Assembly: GCA_963720645.1 (NCBI GenBank)
Contig: CAVRFX010000019.1
Location: forward strand, 434,001-498,000
DNA length: 64,000 nt
DNA from: RYN-230 sp963720645
GTDB lineage: Bacteria; Actinomycetota; Actinomycetes; Streptosporangiales; Streptosporangiaceae
Reading direction: 5' to 3'
Shown: positions 27,154 through 35,638 of the stretch, in pieces
Numbering within the stretch: position 1 is the first letter of the stretch
How the letters are laid out: each line of letters begins with the position of its first letter
The notes under the pieces: model-generated
Told to the model about the DNA's origin: nothing
Databases searched by the model: none
What the model saw: the letters and a program-made list of their open reading frames with translations, nothing else
Position numbers and translations under genes: made by a program

Positions 27154-29614
27154 TGACGATGGCCCCGGCAGGCAATCCCGAGGGTCTGCGGCCGCCCGGC
27201 GGGCGGCCGCGGGATGACGACCGGCCGACGCGCAAGCCGCTGCCGCTGTGGGACCGGATCAAGTTCCTGCTGCTGCTGATCCTGATCTGGTTCATCCTGG
27301 TCTGGTCGGCGATGGCGTCCAATCCGCTGATCGGGTTCAGCGACGCGGTGCGCATCGAGGCCAGGTCCGGTCTGTGGGTGTTCGTCCTGATCGGCCTGGA
27401 ACTGCTGCGCCAGATCCACTTCCTGATCAGTGAGCACTGGGCGGCCTACCACCGGTTCTGGACGGTGACCTTCTTCGGCGGCGTCGAGCGCACCACTCAT
27501 CGCAGGCTGACCGACTGGACCAGGTTCCGCCTCTGGCGGCTGCTCACCTGGGCGCTCTGGATCGCCGTGATCGGGGTGGTCGCCGGGAAGGTGACGCACA
27601 CCGACCCGATCGTGGCCCTGCTGCACATGCCGTCCTATATCTGGCACGCGCTGCCGTTCGTGCTGCAGCTCGTGGTCATCCTGCTGGTCGTCGTGCTGCA
27701 GTTCGCCGCGATCTTCTGGTTCCTGTCCCGGGGCGGCGTGGACGTGTACTACCCGGACGACATCAAGACCCGGTTCACCGACGTCTGGGGCCAGGACCAC
27801 GTCCTGGAGCGGGTGAAAGAGAACATCCTCTACCTGGAGGACCCGGGCAGATCGAGGCCCGCGGCGGCTACGTGCCCGGCGGCATCCTGCTCTGGGGCCC
27901 GCCCGGTACCGGCAAGACGCTGATGGCTGAGGCGGTGGCGGGCGAGACAGGCAAGCCCCTACGTGTTCGTGGACCCGGGCGCGTTCATCAACATGTTCAT
28001 CGGGCGTCGGGTATCCTCAAGGTCAAGTCCCTGTTCCGTAAGCTGCGCCGCCTGGCCCTCCGGTACGGCGGCGTGATCGTGTTCTTCGACGAGGCCGATT
28101 CGCTGGGCCGCCGCGGCGCGCTGTGCCCAGGGCGGCCCGAACTTCCGCGCGGCGGCCGGGCCACCCCCGCGGCGTGGCAGGCGGGCGGCTGCCACGGCTT
28201 CTCCTACCTGTCCGACGATGTGCAGTGGCGGCTCGCCGGCCGGGCCCTCCGTCCTCGGCAGGCGAGGAGCCGGACACCCGGCGGAACAAGCAGATGATGG
28301 GCATGGGCATGGGCGGCGGCGGCGGGATGGGCACGCTGGAGGCCCTGCTCACCGAGCTGTCCGGGCTGAAGAAGCCGCGCGGGTTCGTGAACCGCTACGT
28401 CCGCCGGCTCCTCGGCATGCGCCCCAAGCCGCCGCCCAAGTACCGGATGCTGGTCATGATGGCCACCAACCTGCCGGAGGCGCTGGACGAGGCGCTGCTC
28501 CGGCCGGGCCGCATCGACCGCGATCTACAAGGTCGGCTACCCGTCCAAGGCGGGCCGGGTGCGCACCTACGAGGGTTACTTCGCCAAGGTGCGGCACGAG
28601 CTCACCCCGGAGCAGGTGGACAAGCTCGCCACCATCACCCCGTACGCGACCGGCGCCACCATCAAGGACCTGGTCAACGAGGCGCTCATCACCGCCATCC
28701 GGGCCGGCCGGGACGTCATCACCTGGGGCGACGTCATCCGGGCCAAGCAGCTCAAGGAGCTCGGGCCCCCGGAGGACGTGGAGTACATCGAGCGGGAGCG
28801 GCACGCGGTGGCCATCCACGAGGCGTGCCACGCGCTGGTGGCGTACCGCACCCGGCAGCACATGGAGATCGACATCGCGACCATCGAGAAGGGGAGCGAC
28901 TACCTCGGCATGGTGGCGAGCATCCCCCCGGAGGACCAGTTCACCCGGTGGCGCAGCGAATACGAGACCGACATCCTGGTCTCACTGGCCTCCCTGGCCG
29001 GGGAGCGGATGTTCTTCGGCGACGACAGCTCCTCCGGGGTCTCCGGCGACCTGGAGTCCGCGACCACCGTGGCCTCGTTCATGGAAGGCTTCTGGGGCAT
29101 GGGATCCACGGTGTCGTCCTACTCGACGGCGAAGCGGCTCGAGGTCGGCTCCCCGGGCGGCGGCCAGGGCGGCCGGAGCAAGAAGGGCCAGGACCCTGAG
29201 GCGGAAATGCGCCGGGCCCTGGCCGACCGGATCGAGGACAACCTGAACGGGCTGCTCGGCCGGGTGGGGGAGATCATCACCGAGAACCGTGCGCACGTCC
29301 TGTCGCTGGCCCACGCGCTGGAGACGCACAAGACGCTGACCGGCGAGGACGTGGTGGCGGTCATCGAGAGGCAGCCGGGGCCGTTCGTGGACGGCCGTCC
29401 CTACGCGGACGCGGCCCTGATCGAGGAGCTGGAGAACTATCACCGGGGCGCTGCGGTCGCGCACCGCGAGCACAGCCAGATCCCGCTGAACATGCCCGAG
29501 ATCCCCCGGCCGGTGCTGACCGCGCCCGGCCCGGGCGGCTGGCTCGTGGCGCCGGACCCGGATCCGCTGAACACCCGGGACGGGAACGGGTCGGGTCCGG
29601 CAGCCGGGTCCTGA
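27150..29614 (+). pseudogene. FtsH-like membrane AAA+ ATPase/zinc protease with several frame breaks
   Basis: Reading across frames gives one ~820-residue protein. There are four to five membrane helices in the first ~200 residues, Walker A GPPGTGKT (27894-27920), Walker B VIVFFDEAD (28071-28097), the second region of homology GRIDR (about 28510), a Gly/Met-rich insertion, and a zinc-protease helix HEACH (28817-28831) with downstream acidic residues. This is the FtsH order, but with longer N-terminal membrane and insertion regions, as in a group of actinobacterial AAA proteins. Frame changes occur near 27850, 27958, 28010, 28130-28290 and 28525. The C-terminal 350 residues (28559-29614) are uninterrupted. 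Either heavy sequencing error or a decaying gene. Confidence 0.75.
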
Positions 29615-29620
29615 CCCGGC

Positions 29621-30085
29621 GTGCGCACGGCCTACCGGGTGCGCCTGGCCGCCAACCTGGTCAACGGGTCCACGCTGGCCGGCCTGCTGGTGGCCGCGGC
29701 CGGCCGGGCCCGGCTGGGGCGCGGCACCGACGGCCTGCTCATCGGAGCCCGGTACCGGCTTCCGGTCCCGGTGGCCCCGGCGTTCACGGTCGGGAACGTG
29801 ATCCTGGCCCGCGCCGACCGGGCGGCCCTCGCCTCGAGGGAGGCCCTGCTCGCCCACGAGGCCCGGCACGCCACCCAGTACGCGTGGTGCGGGGGGCTGG
29901 TCATGCTCCCGCTGTACTTCCTCGCGGCCGGGGTGTCCTGGGGGATGACGGGTGACTTCGGCGCCCGGAACGTGTTCGAGCGGCGGGCGGGGCTGGCCGA
30001 CGGCGGGTACACCGACAAGCCACTGCGGCCGGGGCTGGCCCGGTTTGGCCGCCGCCGCGGCCAGCCGGGGGAACGCGCGGCATAA
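29621..30085 (+). CDS. Small protein with a zinc-protease-like HEARH motif
   Basis: 154-residue protein that I cannot assign to a named family. It contains HEARHATQYAWCGG at about residues 80-93, an HExxH arrangement as in zincins, directly followed by a hydrophobic stretch (LVMLPLYFLAAGVSW) that could be a membrane helix. A downstream GARNVFERRAG segment could supply a third ligand Glu. The GTG start lies only 6 nt after the FtsH-like stop, so it is probably cotranscribed with the lipoprotein and protease. Whether it is catalytic is unproven. Confidence 0.65.
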   Translation: MRTAYRVRLAANLVNGSTLAGLLVAAAGRARLGRGTDGLLIGARYRLPVPVAPAFTVGNVILARADRAALASREALLAHEARHATQYAWCGGLVMLPLYFLAAGVSWGMTGDFGARNVFERRAGLADGGYTDKPLRPGLARFGRRRGQPGERAA

Positions 30086-30139
30086 TCGGGCTGCCGCGCG
30101 GGGGCCACGGCGCCGGGCCAATGACGGAGGTGTGCCGCT

Positions 30140-30871
30140 GTGCCGAGGTTTCACCGCCTCAAGGTGCTGCGCCGCCTGCCGCACCCGGGCCAGGGCTTCA
30201 CCCAGGGCCTGATCACCGAGGGCGGCACCGTCTGGGAGAGCACCGGCCAGTACGGGCAGTTGACGGTGCGGCGCTACCGGCTCGGCCAGGACCAGGTTGA
30301 CGCCGCCGCGCCGCTCCCCCCGGACCTGTTCGGCGAGGGCATCTGCCGGGTGAACAGCCACCTCTGGCAGCTCACCTGGCGGGAGCGGGTCGCCCTGCGC
30401 TGGGATCTGCGCAGCCTCACCCTGCTGGAGACGATTTCCTACAACCGGGAGGGCTGGGGCATCTGCAACGCGGGTACCTGCCTGCTGACCAGCGACGGGA
30501 GTAGCGAACTGGTCCGCCGCGACCCGCAGACGCTGATGCCGCTCGGCCTCCTGGTGGTGCGGATCGGCGGCCAGCGCATCGGCGGCCTCAACGACCTGGA
30601 GTGGGCCGGCGGCCGGGTGTGGGCCAACGTCGCGCCACGGCCGTACCTGGCCGGCATCGATCCGGACAGTGGCGACGTGGTGGACATCGTTGACGCGCGG
30701 GCCGCGGGGGAACGTCACTGGGGTGATCCGCAGGCCTTCCTCAACGGCGTCGCCGCCCTGCCCGCCCCCGGCGAGTTCCTGCTCAGCGGGAAAGGCTGGC
30801 GGTCCCTGTACCACGTCCGGCTGGTCGGGGGCCGCCGCCATAAGCAGCCGGAGAGGCTGCTCGCGGGCTGA
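30140..30871 (+). CDS. Glutaminyl-peptide cyclotransferase (bacterial/plant-type, PF05096)
   Basis: 243-residue beta-propeller enzyme that converts N-terminal glutamine to pyroglutamate. Family landmarks appear in order: HPGQGFTQGLITEGGTVWESTGQYG, then FGEGICRVNSHLWQLTW, EGWGICNAGTCLLTSDGS, IGGLNDLEWAGGRVWANV and FLNGVAALP. Characterised relatives are secreted, but this protein begins directly with the catalytic domain and has no signal peptide, so a cytosolic location is implied. GGAGGTGT precedes the GTG start. It may be the last gene of the operon that begins at 26485. Confidence 0.85.
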   Translation: MPRFHRLKVLRRLPHPGQGFTQGLITEGGTVWESTGQYGQLTVRRYRLGQDQVDAAAPLPPDLFGEGICRVNSHLWQLTWRERVALRWDLRSLTLLETISYNREGWGICNAGTCLLTSDGSSELVRRDPQTLMPLGLLVVRIGGQRIGGLNDLEWAGGRVWANVAPRPYLAGIDPDSGDVVDIVDARAAGERHWGDPQAFLNGVAALPAPGEFLLSGKGWRSLYHVRLVGGRRHKQPERLLAG

Positions 30872-30878
30872 GCCGAGC

Positions 30879-30900
30879 GTTCAGGAAGCGTTCAGGAAAG
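30879..30900 (+). promoter_or_regulatory. Tandem 11-bp direct repeats upstream of the HtrA-like gene
   Basis: GTTCAGGAAGC at 30879-30889 is followed immediately by GTTCAGGAAAG at 30890-30900. A third TTCAGG occurs at 30935-30940. Direct repeats with 11-bp periodicity are the usual binding pattern of OmpR/PhoB-type response regulators. The site lies about 105 bp before the protease start and fits envelope-stress control. Confidence 0.5.
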
Positions 30901-31004
30901 CCTCGGGACAGGCTGAGAGTCCTTAAAGGTGACCTTCAGGTACGAAGCCGACCATCAGTAGCGAGCCAGAAAAAGGGCGATGAACTACTGAGGAGCGTTC
31001 CCAG

Positions 31005-32465
31005 ATGAGCACGGTCTACGGGGAGCCGGGATACGCCGGAACCGGGCAGGGCGGCTACGGAAGCTACGGCGGGCCGGGCGGCGACGGCGGTCACGGGCCG
31101 GGCGGTGACGGATCCGGCGGTTACGGATCGGGTGGCTACGGCCCCGGTGGTTACGGATCGGGTGGCTACGGCCCGGGTGGTTACGGCCCCGGCGGTTACG
31201 GGCCCGGCGGTTACGGCCCCGGCGGCTACGGCCCCGGTGGTTACGGGCCCGGTGGTTACGGATCGGGTGGCTACGGCCCGGGTGGTTACGGGCCCGGCGG
31301 TTACGGGTCCGGCCCGGGCGGGAACGGCCCGGGAGAGCCCGACGGCCGCCGCCACCGGCGGCGCCGGTACATGCTGGCCGGAGCCTCGGCCGGGATGGCC
31401 GCGGTCCTCACGATCGTGGGACTCGGCGCGGTGAACGCGTTCGGCTCGACGACGCTGACCACGGCCCAGATCGCGTCGAAGGTGGACCCAGGGCTGGTCG
31501 ACGTGGTGTCCACGCTCGGCTACCAGAACGGCAAGGCGGCCGGCACCGGGATGGTGCTGACCTCCACCGGCGAGGTCCTGACCAACAACCACGTGATCGA
31601 CGGCGCGACCTCGATCAAGGTCACCGACGTGGGCAACGGGCGCACCTACAGCGCCAAGGTGGCCGGCTACGACAAGACCCACGACGTCGCCGTGCTCCAG
31701 CTGGTGAACGCCTCGGGGCTGCAGACCGTCAGCCTCAGCTCCTCCGGCGTGCAGAGTGGCCAGAAGGTGGTCGCGCTGGGTAACGCCGGGGGCAAGGGCG
31801 GCACCCCGTCCGTGGCCACCGGCAAGGTGACCGCGACCGGCCGGACCATTACCGCTTCGGACGAGTCCGCGGGCAACGCGGAACGGCTGCACGGCCTGAT
31901 CCAGACCAACGCGGGCATTCAGCCGGGTGACTCCGGCGGCCCGCTGGTCAACACCCAGGGCGACGTGGTCGGCATGAACACGGCCGCTTCCAGCAGCATC
32001 TCGACCACCGCGTTCGGCTCGCAGTCGCAGCCGACGGCCATCCAGGCGTTCGCCATCCCGATCAGCCACGCGACCACGATCGCCGACCAGATCGAGGCGG
32101 GTCAGGCCTCGTCCACCGTGCACATCGGCGCCACCGCGTTCCTGGGCGTGGAGGTTTCCCCCTCCAGCAGCTCCGCAACCCCGGGCTACGGCGGCTTCTA
32201 CGGCGGCGGGTACGGCAGCTCCACCGGCAGTGCCACCGGTGCCGCCGTGGCCGGCGTGCTGAACGGGTCGGCGGCCGCCCAGGCCGGGCTGGCCCAGGGC
32301 GACGTGATCACCTCCGTGGCGGGTCACGCGGTCAAGGCCGACACGGACGTCGCCGCAGCCCTGGCCCAGCGCCACCCGGGCGACAAGGTCAGCATCGGCT
32401 GGACTGACCAGGCCGGCCAGTCGCACACGGCCACCGTGACGCTGGGCAACGGCCCGGCCGACTGA
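31005..32465 (+). CDS. HtrA/DegP-like membrane-anchored serine protease with PDZ domain
   Basis: 486-residue envelope protease. The N-terminal cytoplasmic region contains 13 tandem (S/P)GGYG pentapeptides (residues 37-101). A basic stretch and one membrane helix follow (about 122-146). The extracytoplasmic trypsin-like domain has His196 (TNNHVID), Asp227 (THDVAVL) and Ser310 (QPGDSGGPL). A PDZ domain covers about 385-480, interrupted near its start by a Gly/Tyr/Ser-rich loop. It is expected to degrade or sense misfolded exported proteins. The intrinsically disordered repeat tail is typical of actinobacterial HtrA paralogues. GAGG precedes the ATG. Direct repeats upstream suggest two-component control. 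Confidence 0.92.
   Translation: MSTVYGEPGYAGTGQGGYGSYGGPGGDGGHGPGGDGSGGYGSGGYGPGGYGSGGYGPGGYGPGGYGPGGYGPGGYGPGGYGPGGYGSGGYGPGGYGPGGYGSGPGGNGPGEPDGRRHRRRRYMLAGASAGMAAVLTIVGLGAVNAFGSTTLTTAQIASKVDPGLVDVVSTLGYQNGKAAGTGMVLTSTGEVLTNNHVIDGATSIKVTDVGNGRTYSAKVAGYDKTHDVAVLQLVNASGLQTVSLSSSGVQSGQKVVALGNAGGKGGTPSVATGKVTATGRTITASDESAGNAERLHGLIQTNAGIQPGDSGGPLVNTQGDVVGMNTAASSSISTTAFGSQSQPTAIQAFAIPISHATTIADQIEAGQASSTVHIGATAFLGVEVSPSSSSATPGYGGFYGGGYGSSTGSATGAAVAGVLNGSAAAQAGLAQGDVITSVAGHAVKADTDVAAALAQRHPGDKVSIGWTDQAGQSHTATVTLGNGPAD
31113..31307 (+). repeat. 15-bp tandem repeat encoding (S/P)GGYG, 13 copies
   Basis: Thirteen in-frame copies of a 15-bp unit related to GGCGGTTACGGCCCC lie in the N-terminal coding region of the HtrA-like gene. 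Copies differ mostly at synonymous positions and at the Ser/Pro codon, so the array expanded by duplication while keeping frame. Confidence 0.9.
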
Positions 32466-32470
32466 GGACT

Positions 32471-32572
32471 CCGGCCGGCCTGCGGGCCGGCCGGGAGCAA
32501 CGGCGAGACTCACCGCATAGAGCCTCGCCGGCACAACGGGGACCCCCCGGGCCAGCCCGCCCGGGGGGTCCC
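32471..32572. terminator. Two strong hairpins after the HtrA-like gene
   Basis: The first pairs CCGGCCGGCC (32471-32480) with GGCCGGCCGG (32485-32494). The second is a perfect 14-bp stem, 32539-32552 with 32559-32572, around a 6-nt loop. There is no U-tract. They separate the protease gene from the enoyl-CoA hydratase gene, whose ribosome binding site begins about 25 nt downstream. Confidence 0.7.
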
Positions 32573-32608
32573 TCATGGTCGGCGTACGATCGGCGCCGGG
32601 AGGCCCGG

Positions 32609-33379
32609 ATGAGCGAGCTCGTGCACTACGGCGTCGGTGACCAGGTAGCGACCCTCACCCTGGATTCGCCGCACAACCGCAACGCGCTGTCCCGCCAGCT
32701 GGTGGCCGAGCTGTCCGGCCGGCTCGCCGAGGCCGCCGCCGACCCGTCGGCCCGCGCCATCGTGATCACCCACACCGGCCGGGTGTTCTGCGCCGGAGCC
32801 GACCTGGCCGAGGCCGGGAGCCAGCCGATGACCGGGGCCAACACCGCGATCCTGGCCCTGCTCACCGCGATCGTGGAGGCGGCCAAGCCGGTCATCGCGC
32901 GCATCACGGGGCATGTCCGGGCCGGGGGGATGGGCATCGTCGGGGCCTGCGACCTCGCCGTGGCCGCCGAGACCGCCTCCTTCGCGTTCACCGAGGCGCG
33001 GATCGGCGTGGCCCCCGCGATGATCTCCCTGACCACGCAGGACCTGCTCACCCCGCGCGCGGCGGCCCGCTACTACCAGACCGGCGCCACGTTCGGCCCG
33101 GAGGAGGCGGTCCAGGCCGGCTTCATCACGATCGCCTCCACTAACGAAAACCTCGACGCCGCGCTGGGACGGCTCCTGGATGAGATCCGGGAGACTTCCC
33201 CGCAGGGCGCGGCGGAGACGAAACGGCTGCTGACCCGCGGCCGGCGGCAGCGGCTCGCGGCGGAGTCCGCCGCGATGGCGGACCTGTCCGCGCGGCTGTT
33301 CGCCTCGCCGGAGGCGCAAGAGGGCATCCATGCGTTCCTGGAGAAGCGCCCGCCCGCCTGGCGGGTCCCTGAGGGGTAG
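32609..33379 (+). CDS. Enoyl-CoA hydratase/isomerase family protein
   Basis: 256-residue crotonase-fold enzyme that acts on acyl-CoA thioesters. The oxyanion-hole strands are recognisable: NRNALSRQL near residue 20, FCAGADLAEAG near 62-72, and the second site ARITGHVRAGGMGIVGACDLAVA at about 100-122. At the usual second catalytic-Glu region the sequence reads FAFTEARIGVAPAMISL. It could be a fatty-acid or branched-chain hydratase; neighbours give no pathway. GGGAGG precedes the ATG. Confidence 0.88.
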   Translation: MSELVHYGVGDQVATLTLDSPHNRNALSRQLVAELSGRLAEAAADPSARAIVITHTGRVFCAGADLAEAGSQPMTGANTAILALLTAIVEAAKPVIARITGHVRAGGMGIVGACDLAVAAETASFAFTEARIGVAPAMISLTTQDLLTPRAAARYYQTGATFGPEEAVQAGFITIASTNENLDAALGRLLDEIRETSPQGAAETKRLLTRGRRQRLAAESAAMADLSARLFASPEAQEGIHAFLEKRPPAWRVPEG

Positions 33380-33544
33380 TCCCACCGCCCCCACCAGCCA
33401 CGCCCGTCCCGGCGCAAACCGGGCAGCGGAAATTTCCAGATGTCTGGGAGCTGGGCCGGTTCCGTTGACCTGGGCGGGCCCGCGTCCGCATCGTGGGAGC
33501 ACGAACAGACGGCCGCGCCGCGGCCTGCGCGCAAGGACGGTGTG

Positions 33545-34678
33545 ATGTCAGATCGCATGGAGGCGCCCCCGCGGCCCTCCCGTGCCCCGGTGCCCCGCAG
33601 CCAGATGCCCCGCAGGACGCCGCCCGGCGCACCGCGGCGCAACCTCAGGCGGTGGGCGCTCGCCGCGGCCGTCACGGTCTGCTGGGTGGTGCTGTGGACC
33701 GTGACGGGGTCGCTCGTCGGCGGGACTCTCGTGCTGCTGTTCCTGGCCGTGCTCGGCGTGGTGACCGTGCTGGCGCTGCGGGCCCTGGGGGTGACCCGGG
33801 ATCATCCCTGGGTCCGCCAGATCGCCACCCGCCCGTGGCGTGACGGCCAGGAGGTGCTGCAGCTCGCCCTGCGCCACCTGCCTGAGGTGTTCGTGGTCAC
33901 CCCGAGCGGCGCGCTGCTCGCCCCCACCTCGGTCGAGCTGAGGCTGAACCCGCGTGACGTCGGCTCGCTGGGCGAGCGGATGGACATCGGGCTGGTCGAG
34001 GCGAGTGCGGCCGAGGTGTACGGCGAGCAGGTAGCCGCGCACGGCGCACGCCTCGCCGGGCCGGGCCCGGTCGAGGTGAGCCTGATCAGCGATCCGTCCG
34101 TGCCGGAGGGCCGCTACCAGCTGCGCCAGGGGCGGCCGCTGGGCGCCGCGGCGCCGTCCGGCTTCCAGCAGGCTCCGCCCGTCCCCGGGTACCTGGGCAC
34201 CGGACCCATGGCCGCCGGCACCGGGACCGGCTGGCCCTTCGCCCGTGACGGCTGGACCGCGTCGGCGCCGGCGGGGGCCGCCGACGCGGCGACGGCGGTG
34301 GCCGCGGCCACCGCGGCCACGACGGCCACCGCGGCCACCGCCGCCGGGGGCGGCCTGGCGACCGTGGCCGAGCCGGCCCGCAGCATGATCCCGGCGCTGC
34401 GGCTGATCACCGGGGGCCAGGTCTGCGAGACCCGGATGTCGGGGGCCCGGGCCGGCCGCGGCGCGGTCGAGCTCGGCCTCCCCGACGTGCCCACGGTGTC
34501 CCGCGAGCACGCCCGGTTCACCTACTCCGACGGCCAGTGGTGGGTCGCCAACCTGGGCATGAACGGGATGACGCTGAACGGTACCGCGGCCGCCGGGGAG
34601 CAGCCGCTGCACGACGGCGACGTGATCCGCTGGGGCACGAACGAGCAGGCCCCCGCGTCCCGGGTGCAGATCGGGTGA
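33545..34678 (+). CDS. FHA-domain membrane protein
   Basis: 377-residue protein. A basic Pro/Arg-rich N-terminus precedes two adjoining hydrophobic segments (about 35-80) that anchor it in the membrane. A conserved middle region resembles the FhaA-type N-terminal domain (LNPRDVGSLGERMDIGLVEASAAEVY), a Pro/Ala/Thr-rich linker follows, and the C-terminal phosphothreonine-binding FHA domain (about 295-375) has the ARAGRGAVELGLPD...VSREHARFTY and NGMTLNG elements. It is likely a reader of Ser/Thr kinase signalling at the membrane; no kinase gene is adjacent. The ATG at 33545 follows AAGGACGG. Confidence 0.83.
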   Translation: MSDRMEAPPRPSRAPVPRSQMPRRTPPGAPRRNLRRWALAAAVTVCWVVLWTVTGSLVGGTLVLLFLAVLGVVTVLALRALGVTRDHPWVRQIATRPWRDGQEVLQLALRHLPEVFVVTPSGALLAPTSVELRLNPRDVGSLGERMDIGLVEASAAEVYGEQVAAHGARLAGPGPVEVSLISDPSVPEGRYQLRQGRPLGAAAPSGFQQAPPVPGYLGTGPMAAGTGTGWPFARDGWTASAPAGAADAATAVAAATAATTATAATAAGGGLATVAEPARSMIPALRLITGGQVCETRMSGARAGRGAVELGLPDVPTVSREHARFTYSDGQWWVANLGMNGMTLNGTAAAGEQPLHDGDVIRWGTNEQAPASRVQIG

Positions 34679-34764
34679 GTGCCCCGGCTGACCCGCGCTG
34701 ACCCCCCGGCGGGGGCCCGGGCCCGGTCATACCGGCGACCTACTCAGCCGGGGACGGCACAATA

Positions 34765-35613
34765 GTGGCGGTGAGCCAGCTTTTCCTGTGGTCAGCCGGG
34801 CGTCGGGCGTGGGTGAACTGCCCGCCCGACGAGATCACCTGGCTGGACCGCGGCGTGCTCAGCGGCAACCAGGACCTCGCCCTGCACCGGTCGCCGCGCT
34901 GCGCCGGGCTGCGCTACGTGCACCACCGCTGGGAACTGTTCAGCCGCGACCCCAGCTACCCGGTCTACCTGGCCCCGCATACCCCCGGCCGCCCCGTGGA
35001 TCACCGGTCCGTGCAGCAGGCGGCCCGGCAGGTGCTGCCGGTCGCCCCGGCCAACCACTTCGAGACGCTGCCGGTGGTCCTGGAGGCCGGGACCTGGCTG
35101 GTCAGCGTGAGTAACTGGGTGCTCCCGCTGCGGCTGGAGGCGGCGGACGATCGCGCCGCGCCGAGCGTGCCTGGCCTCGAGCAGCCCGAGACCCAGGAGA
35201 AAAGGGTCCAGCCGAACGGGCCGCCGGGCCGCCGGGGCAGCCCGCCCCGGCCGGACGCCCCGGACCGGGTGCGGGCCTGGTTCGCGCGGAACGCGGCCGC
35301 CCGGATGGCCATGGCCTACCACTACCAGGAGCTCCTCCTCGGCCTGCCCGGTGCGCAGCCGGTGCCGATGATGGACGTGGTCATCGCCCTGGACCTGAGC
35401 GGGGAGGGAGCCATCTCCGACTACAAGAAGCAGCTCCAGGGCCTGATCTGGAAGGAACGCGGGCACCCCCGGGAGCTGGCCGAGTACCTGCTCACCCACG
35501 GCCTGCTCACCCCCGCCGACCTGGAGGCGGCCCGGGAGGCGGCCGCGGCCAACGAGCGCAGCGGGAAGAGCGAGCAGGCCCGCAAACGGCTCAGGTACAA
35601 GCCCCGGAAGTGA
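34765..35613 (+). CDS. Conserved hypothetical protein, partner of the FHA gene
   Basis: 282-residue protein that I do not recognise. The first ~125 residues are beta-rich (FLWSAGRRAWVNCPPDEITWLDRG...) and could form a small sensory or FHA-like fold. A charged Pro-rich linker follows at about 130-165. The last ~115 residues are helical, with MDVVIALDLSGEGAISDYKKQLQGLIW and a Lys/Arg-rich end. No membrane segment. It starts 86 nt after the FHA gene; in-frame GTGs at 34765 and 34771 are both possible. Shared signalling function with the FHA protein is inference only. Confidence 0.6.
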   Translation: MAVSQLFLWSAGRRAWVNCPPDEITWLDRGVLSGNQDLALHRSPRCAGLRYVHHRWELFSRDPSYPVYLAPHTPGRPVDHRSVQQAARQVLPVAPANHFETLPVVLEAGTWLVSVSNWVLPLRLEAADDRAAPSVPGLEQPETQEKRVQPNGPPGRRGSPPRPDAPDRVRAWFARNAAARMAMAYHYQELLLGLPGAQPVPMMDVVIALDLSGEGAISDYKKQLQGLIWKERGHPRELAEYLLTHGLLTPADLEAAREAAAANERSGKSEQARKRLRYKPRK

Positions 35614-35638
35614 GGGCCCAGGCATCAGGGGCCGGCGG

